Assembly (NCBI GenBank): GCA_000231825.2
Contig: JH720295.1
Coordinates: forward strand, 1,350,911 to 1,414,910
Length of the DNA stretch: 64,000 bases
Reading direction: 5' to 3'
Source of the DNA: Tetrahymena elliotti 4EA
Lineage: Eukaryota; Ciliophora; Oligohymenophorea; Hymenostomatida; Tetrahymenidae
Made by a program: the position numbers and the translations under genes. Positions 24,047 through 36,600 of this stretch are shown here, in pieces; within the stretch, counting starts at the first letter, position 1, and each line of letters opens with the position of its first letter. Below the pieces are notes generated by a model. The model made no database searches, had not been told where the DNA came from, and saw only the letters and a program-made list of their open reading frames with translations.

Positions 24047-27000
24047 ATGAAAGGGTTTTTAAATTAGGTAGGAGGATACTTTAATAATAGCAGGTCTGGT
24101 GGTCAAGGAGTAAGAAGATAAATTAGTTAAATCTTATAGTATATTTATTTGATTTATTATTATTTTAAATCATTTAGGTGAGCACCCATGATGTACCCTA
24201 GTAACATGTCATAAGAGGTAGGGTTATTTAGGAAGAAAAAATCCTTTCTGAAGGTAAAACTATGAATATTAGCACTAGATTTTATTAAAATATTTATACA
24301 AACACTCCTAGGTGGTTTTGGATATATTTGGAAAGCATATGATATCAACACGAGAGAAGTATTTGCGCTAAAAAGGATGATTTGCTAGGTAAAAGATTTT
24401 TAATTAGTTAATTGCAAATTTAGTATTAGTGAAATAATTTATGGCATTAATTCATATGAATTTAGTTAATTTTTAGCTGAAATAAATTTGTTTTTTAATA
24501 CATTTTAGGGCCAAGATAGAGTCTAAATAGCTAAAAGAGAATTGAAGAATTTCGTAAATTATTTTTTGATAAATAATTTTTATAAATGTTCTTTGAGATT
24601 GAGTTTTGATTATATAGCTTTCTTTTTTTTTGTTCTTAAAACTAGGAAAGTCTTCCAAATCATCCAAATATTATTAAATTTTATGGAGGAACAATTACAC
24701 CAACAAATGATGGTTGTATAGCCTTATTTTTGATGGAGTTGTGTGATGGAGGTTCTCTATTTGATTTGATGTCCCAAACAATGCCAAATAAAATTCCAGA
24801 AAGAAAGTTGATTCATATAATCTATGAAGCAGCAAAAGGTATTAGGGCTTTACATCAATCACATCCACCAATCACCCACAGAGATATTAAAATAGAAAAC
24901 ATTCTCTAAAGTGGAGGAGTTTACAAACTTTGTGATTTCGGTAGTTGCTCAACCTAAACAATCGACTTCAGGTTTATTTTTTTTACAAAATAAAAGCAAG
25001 CAAACAGTTACTGAAGTCACTAAATGACTTTGATTATTCTAAATTTTTAATTTAGAAATTCTTTTTAAATAAGATGAATATGGAAATATAGTAACTTATT
25101 AAAATATCAATAGAAATGTTCCAAAAAGTGAATATGAAAACTATGAAGATTTATTCAACAAATCTACAACACTGATGTATCGACCCCCAGAAATGTGTGA
25201 CCCATCAAAGAAACTGCTTGTAGACACTAAAGTAGATATTTGGATGTTAGGTAAATAATTATGCAATTAAGTCAATTAAAATAGTTAAAAGCTTTGGTAA
25301 AAATATACAATAATTATATTAAATAATGATAAAAATAAAATTAGAGCGAAAAATCTAAACAAATTGAAAATTGAAAGATAATAAATTGTTCAATAATAAA
25401 ATAATTATGAAAAGATTGATTCAAGATAAAAAATTATTATTCTTTTCAACTTTCAGATAAATAAATTAGTTAATAAATATTTTTTCAATATTAATTAAAA
25501 ATAATTGATGTTTGTTTTTTAAGATATTTGAAATAAGGAAGATTTCTCTCTTTTAATTTTTACAATAAAAATTTATTCAAACTTTTTGAGCAGAGATCTA
25601 GATAAATAAATATTGTTTTTATTTCATTTCTCAAAACAAGAAAAAATAATATTAAACATATAATAGGTTGTGTGCTCTATACAATAGCTTTTTACATTCA
25701 TCCTTTTGTTGACAGCTCAAAATTGGCTATTGTTGATGCTAATTATAGGTTCCCAGCTGATTCTAAATATAGCCAGAAATTACATGATTTTATTCGTCAT
25801 ATGATAACTCCCGAACCTTCTTACAGACCTTCAATTCATGATATAATTTAAATTTGTGAAAATTATGATAGCTATTCTTTGATTTAATTGAATGTACATT
25901 TTTTAATCTTATTTTTATTTAAATAAATTTATTGTTTTTAAAGCCTATCGCTTAATCCTTGAAAGAAAAAGAAATTTCAAGGGAAAGAGAAGAAAAGAAG
26001 TATGAATAATAAGGAAGATCTATCAAGAAATTTGATGGAGATATTCCTTTGGATGAACTTATGAAGCTTTAATAAAAGATTAGAGCTAATAAAGTTGAAG
26101 ACGATGATGATGATGAATCTAATGGAACTTCATTTATCAAGAAAAAGAAGCAATTAAAAAGTAAAGATGCTTAAGCAGAAAAATAATTGGAATAAATTAG
26201 ACAATAATTCAACAAACCTTCTAATCAAGGTTCTTCCTCATCAATTTCTACAAATTAATTCTGGGGAACTGCAAGCAAGAGTAATAATTATCAATAGGAA
26301 TAACCCAATCGCCCAAACTCTAACTAAAATCAGAATAACCAAGTTATTCAAAATGAATTTTGGAATTTCACAAACAATTAAAGTAATAATAATTAATAAT
26401 AACAAAACAGCAATATTTAGTAACAAAATAATTAAGTTGAAGATCCTTTCAACTAATTCGGATTTGGATAAAATAATAATTCTAATTATTAAAATAGTAA
26501 CCCTTTTGAAAATTTCAATTTCAACAACAGTAGCAATAACATTAACAATAATAACTATGGAAATAGTGTATTTGACTAATTTGGATTCTCAAATAATAAT
26601 ACCCAATAAAATTAAAATAATAATAGAACAAATAATGCATAATTTAATAGCAATCCTAATAAATATAGTAGTAGCAGTAGTAATAATAATAATAACAACA
26701 ACAACAACAATAACATTTGGGAATTCTATGAAAATTAGAATGATAATGCTAGCAACAATAACAATAATAATAATCAAGCATTTAATTCATTTAATTAAAG
26801 TTAATAATTTGGGTCTTAAAACAGTAATAATAATTATAATAATTTTTAACAATAACAATAAGTTGTTAGTCAAAATGTAGATGTTTTCTCTTAGTTTAAT
26901 TCTAATAATTAAAATCGAAGCTATGGTTCTAATTCGCAAAAGTAAAATGTATAAATATAGTAATAACAATAATTTTAATAAAATTAAAATATCAATTTAC

Positions 27001-27074
27001 TTGATTTAGATGAAGACTACACCAAAAAGACCTAAACAAATTAAGGAGGCTGTGTTAACCTTCTTGATTTGTGA
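24047..27074 (+). CDS. Numb-associated kinase family (AAK1/GAK-like) protein kinase with endocytic-motif Asn/Gln-rich tail
   Basis: Exons are 24047-24109, 24178-24253, 24312-24388, 24509-24553, 24646-~24971, 25056-25250, 25667-25893 and 25944-27074. The donor of exon 5 is uncertain because the GTTTAT site at 24972 does not fit the next exon's phase. Kinase landmarks: SEGGFGYIWKAYD (Gly loop), FALKRM (Lys), HRDIKIENIL (catalytic loop), KLCDFGSCS (DFGS is typical of the NAK family), TTLMYRPPEM, DIWMLGCVLY. The tail of about 370 residues starts with a charged coil, then becomes Asn/Gln-rich and carries DPF (VEDPFNQFGFG), NPF (NPFENFNF), a clathrin-box INLLDLDED and a terminal NLLDL. By analogy it would phosphorylate AP2 mu and bind clathrin/AP2/EH-domain proteins in endocytosis. 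Intron 25251-25666 is unusually long. Confidence 0.88.
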
Positions 27075-27681
27075 GATAAATATTTTAAAGCAAATAGCTA
27101 CAAATTATTTTAAAAATATAAATTAATTCTATTTAGCTTAAAGAAAATAATTAATTTATTAATTTTAGTTAATGTAATTTTTATATTTATGCATATTTTT
27201 ATAAAATTATTTGAATCACTCACTTATTGCACTCTTTGAGATAGAAATAAAATATTTCTTTAAAATGAATGAAAACCCATTCATAATTAAAATTAATTTT
27301 TAAAATCAATCACTTTTAAAACCTTGAAGAAAATAAACAAAAATTTGATAAAAATTATATTTATACACATTTTTTTTACAAACAATTAAATCAATTTTAT
27401 TTCATATATATTTGCTTTTCATTATTTTACAAAATTTATAAATTAATTTAATTATTAAAGTGTTAATCCAGGTATTAAAATATATGATCTATAGGTTCAT
27501 CATATTTCAATACCTTGGAACAACAATATATTTATTATTTAATTTAATATTGCTTTTATATTAATTTTTAATTAGTGATCAGATTTTTTGTTAATTTAGC
27601 AGAAAACTTTATAAAGAAACTTAGGGAGAGTAGAATAAATTCAATTTTATTTATCTAAAAAGTAGGTAGACTATTTCAGAT
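27075..27681. other. Intergenic AT-rich region
   Basis: No gene seen between the NAK kinase and the VPS13 start. Confidence 0.6.
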
Positions 27682-30600
27682 ATGTTTGAAAAAATTTTAG
27701 AGAAGGTTATTGATTCTTATTTTGGATAGTATATAAGCGGATTAGATAAGAACATTCATTTAAGTGTTTTTAAGGGTAGTGTTAAAATAGAAAATGTGAG
27801 CTTTAAGCCAGAAATTATGGATTTGCTAGAACTGCCTATAGATATTTTATATAGCAATATTGGTGTTATGACTATGAGCATTCCATGGAGTAAGTTAAGT
27901 AGTAGTCCAGTTCCAATTAGCATGGAAAATATATATTTGATTATTGGTCCTAAGAAGCATTCTGACTGGAATTTCTAAGATAAGGCTTCAATAGAAAAGA
28001 AATTAGAAAATATAAATACATATGCTAAATAATGTTTGGACAAGTTAATTTAAAAAAATTAAAAAGAGGAAAAGGGTATGATTGAAAAAATGACAGTGAA
28101 AATCATTGATAATATTTAGTTATCATTTAAAAATATTCATATTCGTTGGGAAGATAGCTTAAAAGCATATTCATTTGGTCTTACATTAGAAGAATTACAA
28201 GCTAATACAACTGATGATAAATGGGTTCCTACATTTATTGATAGAACAAAATCAGAGGAAGTTAATAAACCAATTAATAAATTGCTCAATTTAACAAATT
28301 TAAGACTTTATTGGAACCAAAAAGAAACAGATTTCTTGCAAAGTCAGCAAAAATATAATGTATTTTCTGTAATGCAAGGTCTAATAGAAAATCCTAAGAA
28401 GTATCAAAATGTTGAAGTTATTATTGAAATTAATGCAGACTTTAAACTAGTAAACAATCTGCCCTAAAATTTTGAAAATCCTTTGTATGAACTGACAATA
28501 GATCTAGATTGGATTGACTTACAACTCAAGCATTAGTAACTACAACAAATTTCAGATTTAATTAACCTCTCAATTTAGTATAGAGATTAGCTTTGGGCTG
28601 AAAGGTAAAATAAAAACTATTTATATTTTTGAAAAAATTGTTACTTCAAAATTAATAAATAAATAATTATCTTAGAAATTTCATACAAAATCAGATTTTT
28701 GTTTCCAAAATAATGTGAAAATATATTAAAATTTACACAATAAGATCCACAATTCCACTCCTAATCAACCTTTAATAGATACTGCATTATTTGAATAATC
28801 TAATCTAAATTTATTTTATTAAAAAAAAAAATTTCGCTATAAGGATTAAATTTTTTGGAAAATTTTGATTTTTTATAGTACTTAATTAACCAGAAACTAC
28901 CTTATTCAAAAAAATAATATGATCATAACTTTTTTGATATAAATAGAAAAAAAGTAATTGAAATATCTGAGGAGATGAAGGAGTTTTATAAGAAACACTT
29001 TTTGAAGATTTACTATTTAAAGCTGAAAGCGAAATAAACAAATGAAAAAGAATAACTTGATTCATCTTAAACTTAAATTTTTGAAAGTATACTAAAAAGT
29101 ATCGACTTTTAGACTTTAAACATCTGGGTAAGAAGCGTTGTGAAACTTTTAGCCAGAGAAAATAAGCTGAATGAGATTATTAACAACAAGAAAAGTATTT
29201 TTAGTTCAAATTCATAAACTTAAATTCCTGTTGATTAGATAAAGGAAATTGATATAGCTATTGAAAAGTAATTAGAATAAACTAAGAAAAATACAGTGCA
29301 AAGACCTGACGAATCAATTAATTTTTCTACAAGTATTTTATTGAAAGGTGGAAGCATTCTTCTTACTAAAGATAATCTCTAAAAGAAGACAGTTGAGGGG
29401 ATTAAATTTACTTATACTGATTTGATAATTTATATGAATACAACTGAAGATAAAGGGAAAGAAATATTTTTGAAGTTATAAGAAATTTCCATAAATCTTT
29501 AAAATTAAGATTTTGAATCAAGTATTCCAGAATCTATCAATTTTTTATATAAATCAATAAACAGTAATAAAAGTAAATCAACTAGTTCAAATTTTATTTA
29601 ATTTATTTACAAGAGACATTCAATTAGACAGAAAAAAAATTGCTAATTTAATTTAGATGGCAGTATAACCTGTTTTGTAGAACCAATAGAATGTGTTTAC
29701 AACCATAAATTTATTGAAAGATTTAAAGATTTTTTTGATATTAAATCACAGCATGAATATTTTTCTGAGAAGAAATAGAAATTAGAGCAATTATCTTCTT
29801 TATAAAAGCAGAGCCAAACATTAATTATCAATTAATAAAATAGCATTTAGTAATCTTCTAAAGATAATATTAGCACACCTAAAAATAAAAAAGATGAAAT
29901 TGAGAAAAAGAAAAAAAATGAGGTTGATACAATTTAAATTTTCAGAATAGGGATAGATGTTAGAATTGAAAAGTAGACTATTATTATACCTTTTGATGAT
30001 ATAAACACAGACTTACCTTGCTGGATATTCAGCTTATCTCGTTTAAACTTTAAATCAAGTGATCTTCAAAGAGATATTTATGAATTTTTTAATTTAGAAA
30101 TGAAAAACTTAAGTGTTTAATATTTAGAGAAGCGCTCTTTATTACATAAGATGATTTCTTTAACAGATGAAAATAAAGACTTACATAACATAGTTTAAAA
30201 TTACAATTTGCATATGGTCATTTTGCATTAACAATAAAATAAATTTGATATTGATAAACCACTTCTATAATTTGAAGGCGTCCTTGAGCCATTATGCCTT
30301 AATTTTAATGAAAAAATTCTATTAGAAGCAACTAAAATTAAATATTTAATATCTCCTTCTTATTAAAATGAATAAGAAAAATTAAAATCTAAAAAAGAAG
30401 ATTTAGAAAAGAATGCCAAACTTAATTGCCAAGTTTTATACAGAGAAAAGAGATATTAAAATTAATTACCAACATAATTTATAATAGATTCTACAGACAG
30501 AGTTCATCTATTCCACCAAGAAGAAAATTCTAAGACGCTTCATTTAAGCTCATTTTAAACTTTTCACTTAATAAATCTCATCGATCATGGCCCAGTTGAG

Positions 30601-33600
30601 CAAAGGAAGAAAGCAAATTCAGAAATTTAAAATAATATTCCTACTATGGATCATATTAAGTCTTCAAATTTCACCTCTAATTCAGAAAATCAATAACAAA
30701 AAATTATAAAAAGTGAAATAGAGAATAATTAAAAAGAAGAAATTTAAGAAAATCAATACAAATAATCAGCGGAAATCCATATCAATTGTGAAAAATAAGT
30801 AGAAGAAGTTATTGATACTGGGAATGATCCATAATAAAATAATGAAAAAAATAAATAATAGAGTGAACAGTCTCTTTAAGAACTTTATTTCAATCAAAAA
30901 TAATTTTATCTCCATTTTAAATCTTTAGAAGATTTCTAAGTTTTTAAATCTGAAATAGAAAGAATAGTAGAGCATGAAAGGTAAAAGTAAGAAATGATTA
31001 AAGACAAATTGTAATAATAATAATATCAAGAAAACGAAAATCTAGACACTGAGGAAGACGTCTTATCTGAATTAGGAGATGAAAATACTAGTATTAGTGA
31101 ATAATCTTTACCAAAAATAGAATTAAGAAGTAAAGAAATCTCAAATTAATAACCAGATATTTAATAAATTTAGAAATAAGAAATAATTGATAATATTTCG
31201 AATGTAATTAATCTTTAATTTAAAAATTTAACAATTAAAATAACTAAATAAGATCAGCCATACATAGACTTTTAACTAGAAAATCTTTTATTCTACAAGC
31301 TCATGTCTTCTCTTAACCAGACAACCAACTTACAATTTAAAAACTTTCTTATTTAAGATTACATACACAATTACAGCCACTCCATTTTCTAGCCCATCTT
31401 TTCTACTTATCAAACTGAAGGTAATTTTCTCTTATTTAAGAATTTTCAAAATTGATGCTCATTTTTTTTCTAGGAAAATAAAAATAATTTTGATAACATA
31501 CTTTTCTAAAAACATAAAATACTATTAAAAATTTTGTATTTTTTTAAACCTCCAAAACTGATTTTTAACAAAATAGAAAATGAGTAGTTCTTTAAGGTAA
31601 TTATTAATGAAGACCTTAAGAATGATGAGATTGATGTTTAATTGGACATGATGAAGTGCGTTTTAAATTGGAAGCCTGATAGCTTATTGATTTTGAGACA
31701 TTTGTATGTTCTGATTTTCATGAGTGAACAATCCCTTAGAATGATAAAACAACAAGAATTAGAATCTAAAGATATCGATACTTTAATAAACGAGATTTTA
31801 AATGATAGCTAATACAAATCTTTTCTTGAGAAATTTACTTAAGATAACTTGATTTCAGTTGAAGAAAATAAAAACTTAAAATAAATTTTGGTAGAATATG
31901 AAAAAAGTTTACAGAGTCGTTATTGTTCTCAAAGCATGATTAAAATTAAAGTAAATATTAAGGAAGTTTAATTGCATTTTATTTAGCATCAAACTCATGC
32001 TCCTCTTCTTAAGCTTAAAATAGAAAACACAAGCTTAAACTAAAAATTATGCAGAGAAGGTAACTTTATTTCAGGTTATTTGGGAGAGTTCTTGGCTTAT
32101 GATTTAACAAATTACCCTAACACTGTAAATGTAGATTGCGAAGAAAAAATAAATGAATATATAATAATGCAAAGAAAGGAGTTCAATAAAAGTAAAAGTG
32201 CTCTTGAGTTTTCTTGGGCAGCTTATAATTAGCTTGTAACTAAAGAGCATTTTGATTCATTTTTGGATATTAAACTAACTCCTTTTTCTATTGTTTACCT
32301 TTAACAACCTACAATGAGACTTATTGATTATATAAATAACCAAATACTTGCTCTAATTTCCTATCCAGATTAAATATTATAGATACCTGGCTAAAATAAT
32401 CCCCAAAAAGAACAACCAAAAAATGTATTTGGATAAATTGATAACATTATTAAAAATTGCCTTTGCCCCAAGTTTATGCATATAAAAGCCTAGCTACAGT
32501 AACCAGATATTTTACTAAGAGCTCTTCCAAATGAAGAGGGTTTTCTATTAACTTTTGAATCTATTTCTATTGAAAATAACCCATCAAAATCAATAGATAG
32601 ATTTAATGATCACCAGATACCTCCCACTTAACTTCAGTGTAATCAAATATTATTCAATCTTTATTTTTCTTTGTAAATTAATAATGTATTTTTATCAAGA
32701 AATATGGGTCCAAAAGTTTAATATTGAAGCTGAATACTGTCAACTTAAAATAGAAAATGGGGATCTTACAAGAGAATTGAGCATACCTTCCAAAATGAAA
32801 CTTTGTTGGGAATAACTTCTCTTCTTTCACGAAATTACTTATGTCTGGCCCTAATTAAGTAACAATTCCAAAGTTTTATTTTTATTATTATTTTAATCAT
32901 AGTGGAAAATTCTCTCATTTTAAATTTACATTTTCTAATTTTTGTCATTTTTATTTAAATGTTTTGATATTTTCGACATTTTAATGTAATAAATTAAATA
33001 TTTATTTAATCATTTTTTATTTGAACAGAAAAATTCATTGTAAGAGGAAACAAGTTAAGAGGTAGTGCAAGTTCATTTTTCATGAGATTAAATTAAATTG
33101 AATACACTAAATTCTTAAGGATGCTACTTCACAATTTCACATATGATGATTCTAGGGATTTTGATTTTATTTATAATTATGAACATGTATCAGTTTTAGA
33201 ACCAAGTAATCATTTTTTAAAAATATAATTATTTAAATTATTTTTTTGTATTTCTTAGATCCTATTGATGTTATCATGGACTTTTAAGGATTGAGCTTAG
33301 TAAAAACAGATGAGTAATTTTTTGATCCTTAAATTATTTTCTCTATTCAATAATGTAGAGTAAAGTGGTTTAAAGATAGCCTTTAAAACATTAAATTAAA
33401 CATACTTGCTGAGGAAATGATCATGTCAGTTTTCTAAAAAGTTGAAGACGGATTTATCAGAAAAGATATTATTGGAAATCAGATAGGATGTACAAAAAAA
33501 TATATTTTAGTAGAAGATGTACATAAAATGGTAGGTATTAGTCAAAATATCATAGAAGACTACTTTAATGAAAATGAAATCTTCACTGAATCTGATAAAT

Positions 33601-36600
33601 ACAATGAAAAGAACTTTAAATTTAACTTTAGACAATCTATCATCAAAAATAGTGGTGATAAAGACATCAATCTCACCATGGAAAATATTAAAATCCTTTT
33701 ATAAACAGATTAATTTATGCAACTAATGCATTGGGCTCAGCCACATTCATCATGTTATCCAAGTAATAAATTTATCTTTGTTAAATCTATTTTTATATTT
33801 TTCTTCTTATTTTAATGATCTATAAACAAACCAAATTTTAGAAAAAAACTCCATACAAATTATAATTATTATTTTGATTTGGGTTTGCTCTATTTTCTTA
33901 AAATAATCATTAAAAAAAAATTAGTATGAATTTAACTGTTATATTAAAAATAGATTACAAATAGAAAGACGAAGAGAACAGACTTGTTTTTATTTTTAAT
34001 GCTAATAATGTAATTTTTGCTTCTCCACTACACATATAGTAGCAAGTAATAGCATCTAAAGGATATTTTTCAGTAATTTTCGTTAGATAAAGAATGCAAA
34101 AGCATGAAATTATTAGAAAAAAATTAATAAATTAAAATATGCATCAAAATGATTATGGAGATTTATACACTTATAATATTGCTTTTAATGACTTTGAAAT
34201 ATTTTCTTGTAACTTTTAATAACTTATTTAACATGAATTCTTTTAAGTGTATAAAAGAAATCTCCTTCATCCAATAAATGCTACTCTAAAGAGTAAGTAT
34301 GAACTTTGTATTGGTCCTAAGCCTTAGCAATCTCTTTACTTTTTGGCTAGAAACGAAGGACATATCTCTAAAGCAAAAATAAAATTCAGTTTTAAAAACT
34401 TAAATTTACTCTATAATACTGTCAAACACTAATAAATGTTTATGAAAGAGCATGAAAAATATATTTAAGAGCATGAAAATAAAAAAAAGAAAGAAATATT
34501 ATTAAACTAAGAAATCGAAGAAGAAAAAGAAGAAAGAAAGCAAATTTACTAAGAAAATGGTATGGAACATTAAAAAGATGAGCTTTAAGAAAACTAAATT
34601 TAATCAATTCCAACAAATAGCACATTTGATATTGAAGTTGAGGAGCTTTAATTACATTTGATTAATGATACAGAATAAAGCAGTTTACCTGTTATCTAAT
34701 TAAAGCTTTTTGAAAATAAATTCCTTTATAATTTTTCAACCAATAATAAACAGAATGTTTCTGTGTCGGTGTGTTTGCAGCTTTGCTACTATAATTCTTA
34801 AAGTAGCTTCTGGGAACCTATTTTAGAAAGAAATTAATTCATACTTGATTATGTTTATAGCCCATCTTCTAACCCAAAAAGATACCTTTCAATTGAATAG
34901 CAAGGAAATGAAAACTCTTTCAATGTTAATATCTCTCAAAAAATGCTTAAAATTATTGGAGAGTCTTTGGAATCCTGGAAAAGCTAGTTCAATTCATTTC
35001 TAGAGCATGCAAGTAGCAAAACTGATACATTTGAATAAGAAGATGATGATTCATAGTAATAGGCAGCATAAAATGATAGAACCTCATATACATTAACATA
35101 GACTCCAAATCGATCAAGTAACTAACTAACACAAGATAATCTAAATTAATTTTATTTCTTTTTACTTTTTTAGTCAATAAAAATATTTAAATTTCGAAAA
35201 TTACTTATTATCCTCATTTTTTGGCACCAGTTTTGGGGAGCTGGATATTGTTTCTTTAACTGAATAGTGGTTTTATGAACCTAAAAAATTTGAATTACTT
35301 GTTTTTCCTCTCAATTTGAAACTCTACAATATTTTATTTTTTAAACAATTACAGAAAAAACTCATAAAAAGAAAAACGGCAAAAACGTATTTGAAAATAT
35401 TGAATATATTTCTCCATTTAGCATTTAAAATAATACTGGGTATCCAATTTATATAGAAAATGAGAATTCTCAATAATTTATAGTAAATGATAATGATACC
35501 ATTAATTATTTGATTGATGAGGAATAATCACATGATTACAGTAGAATTAATTCTAAGAAAGTTACAATTTAAATGATGAATGATTAACATACATTCTAGC
35601 CATTATAAAATGTTAATTTAGGATACCTTAAAACAAAGAAAGTCTCTATTTCAAGCAATGATGGAAAAATTAATGGAGCAACTATAGTTCTTGAGAACTC
35701 TACTTAGACTAATAGAAAACTACTTTAAATTCATTCAACTCTTAGTTTCTAAAATTTGACAAATAAAAATATTAACTTGAATCTAGGATATGATTAAAGC
35801 ATGCAAAATAACATTCTAAAAATGTAATTATCTAGTTATCAAATCAAATATGTCCCATTTGATAGACTCAATAACCTTTTTGAATTTAAGTTTGAAACTT
35901 CTGTAAAAAAAATTATTAACATTTAATGGTCACTCAAAATTTTAATTTTCATATTAATTAGGAATTTTATTCAGATCTCATCATGCTTTAAAAGCTGACG
36001 AAAATAAGATCAGAAACATCTTATGAAATGATGCATAATAGAAAAAGAATAACTACGTATTTAAGAATTGTCTAAATGGAGAATGAAACAAGAATTATTT
36101 TTGAGCCATTCATCAGAATCAAAAATTGTTTACCTATGAATATAGAAGTTGGTTTGCTTGTTAAAAATATTAAAAATGAAGCAGATATATCTGAACTAGC
36201 TTTTTAACAAGAAATGCAAAATCATCAAGCTAATCTGTAATCTTAAGTCTTTTTACAACTAAAAGTTCCAGGATTTTAAGGATCAGATTACTTTTAACTT
36301 GCTTATCCTATATAAAACAATTAACAATAAACTTATGAGCCTAAAGTTTTGAACATTATTGATTTTAGAGGATGTATCTTCCCTCTTAGCCTAAAAACTG
36401 AAACTAAACCATTTGGAAGTAAAAGATTTTTCATTTATGCTGAATGTATAATTATTAGCTAAGTTCCTAATGATTTGTATTACTTCTACAAAAGTAATGA
36501 CTTAGTTCTATTCTCTCCTGGTCAAAAGTGTCCAAGTAAAATTTAGATTTTGTTTGGTTTATGACATAAAAATTTTAAGCAATTTATTCATTAATAAAAA

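Noticed and set aside
24160..24667. Minus-strand ORFs within the first NAK kinase exons and introns
   Set aside because: The plus strand carries kinase exons with matching phases here; the minus ORFs are shadows.
26241..26969. Several minus-strand and alternative-frame ORFs rich in Ile/Val/Thr
   Set aside because: They are frame shadows of the Asn/Gln-rich tail of the NAK kinase; AAT/CAA repeats read in other frames give Ile/Leu/Thr runs.
34440..35177. Minus-strand ORFs opposite the VPS13 gene
   Set aside because: They lie antisense to a VPS13 exon with clear family similarity and have no coding features of their own.
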